Part shown: piece after piece, positions 55,066 through 64,000 of the stretch
Numbering within the stretch: position 1 is the stretch's first letter
How the letters are laid out: each line of letters starts with the position of its first letter
Origin: Limonium bicolor
Lineage: Eukaryota > Streptophyta > Magnoliopsida > Caryophyllales > Plumbaginaceae
NCBI GenBank assembly: GCA_023374045.1
Contig: CM041776.1
Span: 47,560,171-47,624,170, forward strand
Direction of reading: 5' to 3'
Length of the DNA stretch: 64,000 bases
Made by a program: the position numbers and the translations under genes
The notes under the pieces: generated by a model
What the model was told of the DNA's origin: nothing
The model's input: only the letters and a program-made list of their open reading frames with translations
The model's database searches: none

Positions 55066-57763
55066 GGAATATATGGTGTGAGATAGTACAGTGAGGAATA
55101 GTAAGTTAATTTTGCTTGGACCGCCGTAGAGCGATATTAACTGTCCAAACTTACAGTAACTACAAAATATGACCTGCCTAAGAGACGAGCAGATGTCATG
55201 AAAAGGAATACATGAATTATCAAAAGAGTTCACGTAAAGAGCAAACACTGAAATTTTATGGGATACCCAGGCACCGAGCTTACCGCTCAGTGCGGGACTA
55301 CAAAATCTTACAATCCTTTATTAACTTCGCGAGAAGATAGTGCGAAACCTTGAAATATAACAATAGAGAAACAAAATCTCAAAAATATAGCTAAACATCC
55401 AATATGGATAAGCACAAGCTTTGAATACCTGAACAAATACCAAGGGTCTCAGCTAGTATTACTATAGTGACAATGCTGGACTCTTAATAATAAAGGAGAG
55501 AGAACAAACTTTAAATCTATATTTTCTAAAGTCAGGGGAATGACCTAATTAGCAAAACCAAATGCTATATATACATACAATTCGGAGGTTGTAAACCTAA
55601 AACATTGAAGAGTATTAATACATTTCAGAAGACTAAGTAACATTACATATACCTACCCTACTTGAGACACATGTCCTACACTATCTTTATGGTTCTATAC
55701 GAGCATATGTCTTCTATGACAGCTCAATTGATGAATGCAAAAAAAAAAAGAGCGCAAGAAATCAGATAAGGTCAAACCCCTTAAGTAATATAAATTTTAA
55801 TACAAACATGGTAGCGAATAACTCTCTTTAACACTTACAGTGAAGGTAGTATAAGTTATATTAAGAGTTTGAATTAACATGTACATTAAAAGTGGGAGGA
55901 AGTTATATTAAAAGTAGTAAAACATACCCGTTGGCTTGTAACAACTGTTTTACCCGTAAATATCCTAACGTTATATGCTAATCCTTGTGATTCTAAATTC
56001 CTTATTTGATACACCTAATTGACCTATTTTTGGAAGCCATTGAGTTGTGGATTAACCACGTTTCTAAGAGATAGAACAAACAATAAGCTTTGATTGTTCG
56101 TTACCAAACCGAAAGATTCAACTGGAAACCCTTAGTTTGAGATGGTACTAATATTAAGAGATACGTAACCTAGGATGAACATATGGTTTACCTGAATTAT
56201 GGAGTTTAGATGAAATAAGGAAAGCCAAGCTTTAAGGCGGAGGAAATAGTACTTTATGGAACTGTAATTGTGGATGGAGTTATGAAAACTTTTCTTGAAG
56301 TCTAACTGTGACTGTCTTGCTCCAAGTGATGGTAATCAAAGTATAGGCAATAATCAAGCCCTGATAAGTGAAATATTAGATAAGCCTTTTAAAGAGAAGA
56401 GAGTATTCTAGGGTATGCAAGTCCATGACGGAACTTATTACTTGTATGATGGATTTAAGAGTTGAAATGATTGATGGATATAATTATTAAACAGTATGAG
56501 CCTAGATGTTTTAATAAGAATTTACTTTTGTGCCAAGAAGAAAAACTGGCTTCCCCGCTTGATGATTTGATCAAAGGAACTTAGTTCCGGGGATTAAGGA
56601 ATACACTAGATTCAAGTATAGGTTTATAACAGTTATTGGAATAGATGTATAACAGTCGAGGAAAAAGGTACATGTAGTAGTCACCACGACACAAAGTTCG
56701 ATTAGATAAAATTTGGAAAATGACAATTATGTGGTTGTTTGATATTTGACTTGGGAGGTCGAACTTGATCCTGGTCAGATCCAGGGAAAACCAAACACAA
56801 AATGGTGTGGAAGGATAGTTCAACACTGATGCTGACCCCGGCAGAGTTGGATGATTCCTGAGACTCCTTACAAGTGGTCACAAATATTGCTGCGATACGT
56901 AAGTATCTATTCTTAACCTAAGATAAAATTTGACTAATAAGTACATGAGATGTAGAAGGTGTAAATTAAGAGTTAAGTTGTCCAGGTTACCCCGAGAAGA
57001 CTAAATAGCTAAAACAGCTCCGCGTATGTCGGAAAAATAACCAACTGTGAGGGAAATACTAACCATTATCATCCCATGAACCATGTTAATAAAATAGAAG
57101 ATCAAGAGACAATTACCTGTAATAAGTAATCTCAAGCTAGCTTCTAAGTTATGGCCATATTGCCATCTGGAGAGAACGATAGACTTCCATGTCTTTCTTT
57201 ATGAATTCAAACCCAATATATTAAATGGGAACCTACCTATAAACATGGTAGAATATAAAGAGTTAAAACATTATACTAATACTCACATGAGTTGATTTAC
57301 AACCGCAAGAACATGTCCAATTGAGAGAAAATTGTACCTTATTAGAAACCTTAGCATGAACCCTACTGGGGTATAACAAATGAACAGACAATAGTGATCG
57401 TGTATGCACTACTGACAATTGGTGAATCAATAATATCAAGAAATCTTTCTATAATATACATAAGATGCATAGCTCGATCATAGCTCATACTTTACTTTGA
57501 GAATGAAATCGAATATGGTGAGAGTAAACTCAAATACCAAAATCACAAGATGATGACCTACAGGTCAAAGAGAGAGATGTTAATGTGCCCCAATATTAAT
57601 ATAAACCCAAGCGCCGAAAATTATAACTACAAGCGGCGATTAAGGGAAGTGTCTTACAGAAGATAGTTTAAACAAGCCATAAAGTAATATTGACAACGTA
57701 CAGGATGGTAGATTACTTCACCCATACATACAGAATTTAAATATAAAAGCATACTAATACAAT
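55066..57763 (+). other. Unrecognised stretch where pol of E should lie
   Basis: About 2.7 kb, AT-rich, stops in all frames. I could not find protease, RT, RNase H or integrase-core motifs on either strand. It may be very decayed pol or replaced sequence. Confidence 0.5.
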
Positions 57764-58290
57764 ATGGAACATATCAAAGAATGCTTAGATTCTTGGGGGC
57801 TATACCTAGTAAGCAGACAAAAGTCATATACCGATGTCCGTAGGAGAGACCTCAAGTTCGCAGTAGGCGATCGAGTCTTCCTTAGAGTTTTACCTATGAA
57901 GGAAATCTATTTTAAGATTTGGGCAGAAGGGCAAGCTAAGCCGAAGTATGTAGGACCGTACCTTATTACGGAGTGAGTGGGCCCATTAGATTACAGGTTA
58001 GATTTACCTGTTGAGCGTGGGAGAGTGCACAATATGTCCCACATTTCATAGCTAAAGCAGTTTGTGCCTCATCCATCACATATCTTAGAGCCCGAGACAC
58101 TCGAGCTAGATCCTACACTTAGATATAAGGAAACCCCAGTTCGAATCTTATACTCCTAGACTAGGGAGACCAGGAACAAGACCATTGGAGTGGTCACGGT
58201 TCTGTGGTCAAACCACGACATCGAGGAGGCGACATGGGAGTTAGAAGACTCCGTGCGAGACAAGTATCCAACACTTTTCTCTTTGTTTTG
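57764..58290 (+). pseudogene. pol: Integrase C-terminus and chromodomain remnant of E
   Basis: Readable pieces: DVRRRDLKFAVGDRVFLRV, KPKYVGPYLITE, then, after a stop, GPLDYRLDLPVERGRVHNM, PHPSHILEPETLELDPTLRY and VVTVLWSNHDIEEATWELED. These match the end of D's pol piece by piece, with stops and shifts between. The frame passes into the second PPT-like module. It confirms the chromovirus identity of E. Confidence 0.85.
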
Positions 58291-58303
58291 TGTATACTTG
58301 TGG

Positions 58304-58341
58304 GGGTACGTGGGCGTAACCCTTTTTAAGGGGGGTAGAGC
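58304..58341 (+). other. Second PPT-like module of element E
   Basis: GTGGGCGTAACCC, then TTTTTAAGGGGGGTAGAGC, about 650 bases before the true PPT. It is closest in sequence to the module of A. Confidence 0.78.
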
Positions 58342-58963
58342 ACCACATACGACTTGCATATCTGCTGTCTATATTGGTTTTGCATGGTTATTTGTGTTTG
58401 ATTGTTGCGCATGTGTGCAATTGCTTGAATGGTGGTTGATATGCCCAATGTGACACTGGTTGGTTATTAATGATATGTCCTATGAGACACTTGTATGGTT
58501 ATTGTTGTGTCCTATGTGACACTTGAATAAGTTATGGTTGTGTTCCATGTAACACTTAGATGTTATGGAAGCACTTATTTACCTTGCAGTATGTCCATTC
58601 CAACAATCACACAAGAGATTCACTGCCAAGGGTTTACGCCTCTGCACTCTGTAGGACTGAGGATTTGGTATTGCACTTGTGCAGTGATGACCGAGTGGGA
58701 TAGCTAGGAAGTTGGGACATTTATTTGTTTGCAGTATTTATCAATACTTATGCTATAATTATAGAGATAATCATGAGTAAGGTTATGTGTTATATACACT
58801 CAGATTATTGATGGAATGAAGAGGTGTCAATATAGTATTTAACACCTGTAGATGAGTACCAAATAGTATTTACACCCTGGAATGATAGGTATACAGGGAA
58901 TAGATAAGAGGGACTTGATTCCATAGGATGAACAAGTATAAGTTATGACTTCGGGATGAAGTC
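58342..58963 (+). other. Non-coding stretch between the two PPTs of E
   Basis: Contains repeated TGTCCTATGTGACACTTG-like phrases at about 58442-58560 (four imperfect units, about 45 bases apart). No gene. Confidence 0.55.
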
Positions 58964-58981
58964 CTTTTTAGGGGGGTAGAC
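58964..58981 (+). other. Polypurine tract of element E
   Basis: CTTTTTAGGGGGGTAGAC directly before the LTR start TGAAATACCCC. Confidence 0.82.
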
Positions 58982-61900
58982 TGAAATACCCCTAACATTC
59001 AAATAATTAAATATAAGTAAATAAATAATATTTTGGAATCATAAATATTATTTGGGGAATCATGAAACCCTAAGAGGCATATAATCACTCGGGCGTTAAA
59101 ACGCACCTTAAACCTATTAAGGTCAAAACGTGCACTAAAGCACACCTTAAGCTAAACAAGTTATATAAGTTATAAAGCTCATATGAAGTGGAACATGGAT
59201 CATTTTATGACCTATAAAATACAAGTCCTCAGTTAAAACGGAGTGAAAATACAAAATGCTCGGGAGTTCCTTAAGGGCCCTTAAGGCCGGAAAGTCCCGG
59301 AAATGCATTATAGAATGAAGTAAAGCATTACACTTCATTCCAAGTGCACCATTACACCTTAATAAACATTTAAGATGAAGTACTCACACTAAATTCTCAG
59401 TTAGACACAAAGTGCTAGGAGATGCCTTATGAGGGTCCCATAGACCCTCGAGAATGCCTAGGAGGAGTGCCGAGGTGGCATGAACTCCTATATAAAATAA
59501 TTACAGTTCCTAAAATCATTATTCAACATTTAAAGAGAATTCACGAGCTACTTCCTCCAAATAAAACAAAAATAAACAAAGTACTTGGACGAATTCTTAA
59601 CGCTCCTTTTTGCCCCGGTTAGCACGGGAGTTGTGTTTCGAGTTGATATAACCCCATATAACTCAATGTAACACCTTAACTATTATATGACTATAAAAAA
59701 TGTCAATAAACACTGGGAACTCATAGAGACTAATTAATTCTCAGAAAAAATCCTTAAAGCACAAAAACTCACCTTCGGGGTCACAAAATGCGTTTCACGC
59801 AATTGCCTTGAAGTTTGAGGAGCCACGAGTTGAGAAGTTGAAAAGGGCATACAAGTAACCAATCTAAATAAAAATGTACCATCTAAATCATTCCAGTACT
59901 AATTCATAGTAAAATGGGGGCGATATTTGAGTAAAAAGATACCTAAAATTAGCATTTTTACCTTAAAAGTTTATGCTTTTACCATGGTATAAATGTACCA
60001 ATTAAATGCTGGAACCTACTACACATATTAGTATGGTCTTAGTACAATATAGTGTAACAAAAATCAAATGAAAAATTGATCCCATTTGGTCCCTAATCGA
60101 TGCGTTTTTTTAGTCTATTTTGGCTAGATTTTTACAAAAATATTGTCTTATGCTAATGTGAATCACCTAGCATATATTATATGATGAAGTAACAATTAAT
60201 TGTAGTCAATTGAAGCCTTACCCACCGTGTGACCTGCAGGAGAACAACTAGAAGATTAGTATAAGTAAAGTAATGAAATTAATTATACAACTAGTTCTAC
60301 CTTTTACAAGTTGCAAGAATCAAACAAAACTAGATGTCCTATACTACATGTCCTGTCTCCTATGCAGCCGATTATGACCAAGGAAAGGGAGGGAATTATT
60401 GCTAAACTTCAGTCTAAACAATACACTACCTAATTAAGCTAGTCTCCTATGTATAAGAGGACACAATCAAATGACATGTACAACTTATATGTACCGATTG
60501 TATGCAAAGAATAAGGCCTTGATTGCCTTATAAAATTCAAAGTAAAATACCTACTAATATAGCCATGTTCTTATGTCATCAGTTAACAAGAAATCAATTG
60601 CCTAATTGATAGCACATTACCATAAAATAACAAGAAGAAAACAAGGACCATTTAACTTATAAATTCAAGGGAACATGTACCTACCTTGCTTTGTCTTATA
60701 GTTACAACTAGCAATCAAAGACTCCATAATTCTTCCACCCAGCCATATGACTATGCTAAATGAAGTGACTTTAGTAGTCAATAATGAGATCAAATAATCA
60801 AAACAAATCATAGAATAATGACAATAATTTCGAAGTTGATTCCCTTCATTCTTTTTTTATGTCCATACTTGAGCTCTCACTTCTTTCTTGCCTTCACTTC
60901 AACCGAATGGTAAGCACCCTCTTTTCCTCTCTTTCTTCTTCCATTGTTAGCTAATTCCTTAGAGCTCTAAGCTCCATTAATGGTGAATTAAATCCTAACA
61001 CCATTTCTATGTAAATTGCTAGTTAAATCTACTAAGTCTTGAAGCAAGAAATCATCCTAGCAAACCTACAAGAAATCGCCAAGCATATATGCTCCAAGGA
61101 GGTTCCTAGATTCAACAACAACTCAAGGAACAACAAGATCAAGTTAAGGTATATTTTCATGTTGAAAAATCCTAAGTAGTTTCCTAAATCATTTACGAAA
61201 ATTTAGAACCTCTAAACCTATGTTCTCTTCACTATTTCATGAAGGAAACTTGGATCTACAATCATCACAAGGTGTATCAAAATACCTTGATAAATTCCTA
61301 AGGTAAACTCTTGTAAAACTACTCCAAATCTTATTTATAATTTTTGTTAGAAGTCTAACAAATGGATCTCCTACATATGTATAAGGAGGCCAAATCTCTA
61401 CATCAAACTAGCATTTGGAGAGCTTGGAATTCAAGGAGAAATCAAGTACAAGAATTGTCTTGATTTAAGGAGTAAGTATATATAATTAAGGTTTATTAAG
61501 TTTAAGCTTGATTTAAGCTTCAAACTTTGGTATAAAAATATATATAACCTCTAAATAAATTAAGGCCGAAATTCTATGGGTTATAATACCAAGAAAATAA
61601 TTTATAACATATAGGGCTAGGTTATTACCTTAAGGTATAAATATGTGTCACAAAAATTATTTATGATACATAAATGGTCAAACCGAATTATCTAGGGATT
61701 AAATGTTCTATTTCGAGTTTATAATCATTCTAAGTCATTAGCATAATTTTTAGAAGTGTTATATGGCTTATATACATTATATGTATTTATTATAAGGTTT
61801 AAATCAAGTTTTAAAACTATATGGTAAAGGAATATTAAAACCGAGAGCAAAGTATTCCATTTGATGATTTTTGAGATATATATATAAGAGTATTAGCTTA

Positions 61901-64000
61901 TATTATAAATTTGGGATTATTAAAAATAGTTACAAGTATTTAAATTGCTAGTTTAATAAGTTATGTGGTTAAAATGTAAATTTGAAAAGTTTGGTGTATT
62001 AAATGGGATTGCCGAGAGTTAAGGAGTATATTGGCATAATTATGGCATAATATATGGTAGGAATTAATATTATGAATTTTAGTGAATTTAAGTAGGTGGC
62101 TAAGTGTTAAAATAACATTTTATAAAGTTTTGTGACTATTTTGCAATTATTGGAAAGTATAGAGTATGGCCGAGAATTACTTACGATTTTATGGGTTTAT
62201 TAAAGTATTAATTATGAAATTAAGTCTTGGTCAAAGTGTTGACCAAAAACTTTGGGTTAAAATGATTTATGACATAAAATATTAAGTTTATAAAAGTTTA
62301 AGGGTGAATATGTAATTTATAAAAGAAATATGTGAAATCAAATTTAAAAAGGGGGCGAATTGGTGGTTTACGAAAATATAAGTGCCCATTTGGTATTTTA
62401 AAAAAATTATGTATTAAGACTATAGTTTATAAGTTAATATGTAACTTATATAAAACTTTGGGGTTTAAAAGTGAATAAAGGAAAATATAAGTGAAAACCG
62501 CAAATCAAGGGGTTTATTTGTAGTTTATAAAAGTTGGTATAATGAGATTGTAATCTACGAAAGTTAAGGTGGACATTTGGTAAATTAAAAAGGTATGTGG
62601 ATGATTAATAATTACAAAGGTTAATGTGGGTAATTAGTGGATTATAAAAGTTAGAAGGCTATTTGGCAATTTATAGAAGTTAATATAATTGTTTTACAAT
62701 TTCTGAAAATTAATATGGGTATTTAGTAAATTATAAAAGTATATGGTTGTTTGGAAAATTGTAAAAATTTATGGGTTCAAATTATGATTACCGGAAGTTA
62801 TATGTGATTATTTAATAATTTTTAAGTTGTTGGGTATAAAATATGAATACCGAAATAATAAGGTTGGTATTGTAATTTAATAAGGAAAGGAAGTAAAACT
62901 AGGTAATATAATGTATTATGGTATATTATGGAGAATAATATAAAGTTTATAAAATAATTGTGGTCATAATAAAAATGACTAGGGGATATAATATAACGAA
63001 TAAGTAAAAATAATTATGGAAGTATGATTAATGAAATAAAGATATACAGTACGGTGGGAATTCATTATCACATGTGAATATCACATAATAACGAACTGTT
63101 GAATTACCTAGAGTCACTGTAAAATAACAGGGGGAAATAAAAGAACATACGAAGTTATTATACAACGAGTATAAACATTACAGTGACATTACTATAATAT
63201 TTAATGAATAGTTATATTAATATTACCCGGTATTGCATGTTTAAATAACAGCGTACAGGGAGGGACTACTGAACAGGAGTTTGTCAAGCTAGCAGTTACT
63301 TGGTGGAACGGTATGTTAATTGTGTGGTCTGAATGTCCTAAGGATTATCCTAAGGTCCAGACGTTATGTGTTAATTGTCTAAGAGCGATATCTGTGATTT
63401 TATGTGAATGATATTGTATACTGTATTGCTCAACTTTGTTGCGTTGTATTTTTACGCGAACGTCTTATGACTGGAGGTTTATAAATCTAAACTGGAAAAA
63501 GACTAACTGACCTTTAGGTATTATTGGGCCTAACTGATGGTCAATATTATAGTCTTAACTCAAGGATTGGTTATTATGTCTCTGACAAAAAGGGCTAACT
63601 TATAAAGAGAGGAATCCAGACTGTTTTGACTTTTGGTTGCGCATAGTGATCACTACGAGAGACTTCAATGGAGAGTCACTCAAAGGAAATCCATCAGCCA
63701 CATTCGGGGATGGCGGAAGGCACTGCCGTTGGTGCACAGGTTCGACCGGATCGGTCAATTAACCAGGGCCTAGGGTCAACTGGTAACAGTTCCAATGGAA
63801 CACAGGGGACTACTGTCCATTATAAGTTATTAAAGGTTGTCTTGACATGACGCCTGAGGTGGAAAAGGTTAAGGATAGTGATTGGTTTAAAGGATAAGAG
63901 TCAGGTGGCTAACTAACAAGTACAGTTTAATACGTGTATCTTGTTGGGTGATGGCTATGGATTATTAATGTGTGCTTATTGGTTATTGCTATGGATTATT
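58982..64000 (+). repeat. 3' LTR of element E, continues past the window
   Basis: Starts TGAAATACCCCTAAC after the PPT, the family LTR start. At least 5 kb, longer than the LTRs of A, C and D. Mostly AT-rich with no gene; small ORFs here (such as 59422-59622 or 63668-63850) have no recognisable domain. No GC-rich inverted-repeat array like those of A, C and D is visible in the part shown. Confidence 0.75.
62280..62870. repeat. Degenerate AT-rich tandem repeat in E's LTR
   Basis: A dozen or so imperfect units of about 40-50 bases around the theme GGTATTTGGTAATTTATAAAAGTTAA (given here as GGTATTTGGTAA and TTTATAAAAGTTAA). Spacing is irregular. Confidence 0.55.

Larger units (their letters stand above)
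11496..64000 (+). mobile_element. Element E: old plus-strand chromovirus hosting the inner nest
   Basis: From left to right: 5' LTR end, iMet-like PBS, gag start, a 41 kb insertion (T1 with everything inside it), the rest of gag, zinc knuckles, an AlkB remnant, an integrase C-terminus/chromodomain remnant, a PPT, and a 3' LTR from 58982 that leaves the window. Frames carry many stops and indels. The RT and integrase core region is not recognisable. Its gag is distinct from those of C and D, so it is a separate, older family of the same AlkB-bearing lineage. Confidence 0.8.

Noticed and set aside
63668..63850. ORF MESHSKEIHQPHSGMAEG near the right edge
   Set aside because: 60 residues, no recognisable domain, inside E's LTR; no support.

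Overview
This window is plant genomic DNA made almost entirely of nested LTR retrotransposons. I see no host gene, rRNA or tRNA. Evidence for a plant: tRNA-iMet-type and tRNA-Asp-type primer binding sites, Tekay/Del-like chromoviruses with roughly 4 kb LTRs, Athila-like elements, and a plant-type AlkB domain. The species cannot be told from the sequence.

Layout, outermost first. (F) 1-226 is the end of a plus-strand LTR that cut into the 3' LTR of element A. (A) 227-11495, minus strand, has a roughly 4.2 kb LTR and a non-coding interior (LARD-like). (E) 11496-64000, plus strand, is the oldest host: 5' LTR end, decayed gag, AlkB remnant, integrase C-terminus/chromodomain remnant, then a 3' LTR that runs off the window. 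Its gag is split by (T1), an Athila-like non-coding element at 12462-53920 with TSD CCTAC. T1 is split by (T2), an Athila-like gag-protease element at 15276-51535 with TSD CCTTC. Each LTR of T2 is split by a Tekay-like chromovirus: (C) 15545-30154 and (D) 36320-50432. T1, T2, C and D all lie on the minus strand.

The main discovery is in C, D and (decayed) E. Between the gag zinc knuckles and the protease they carry a captured AlkB/ALKBH1-type Fe(II)/2-oxoglutarate dioxygenase. In C and D every expected catalytic motif can be read: N-x-Y, H-x-D, the distal YHG His and the terminal RLNLTFR. The gag-AlkB region is also divided by three GT-AG introns at matching positions in C and D. A further 3' splice site lies just before the protease. 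Joining the donor after the zinc-knuckle exon to the AlkB exon gives a Gag-AlkB protein ending at its own stop codon. Joining the same donor to the protease acceptor skips AlkB and runs in frame into PR-RT-RNaseH-IN-chromodomain. So the layout predicts a splicing switch between Gag-AlkB and Gag-Pol.

The chromovirus relatives also share a hairpin that overlaps the primer binding site, a second polypurine-tract-like module, a conserved double-hairpin block in the LTR, and LTR arrays of GC-rich inverted repeats whose sequence differs by family but whose position is the same. Many single-base indels separate LTR pairs and break ORFs. Some of these are probably sequence error, so frameshifts should not be taken as proof that an element is dead.
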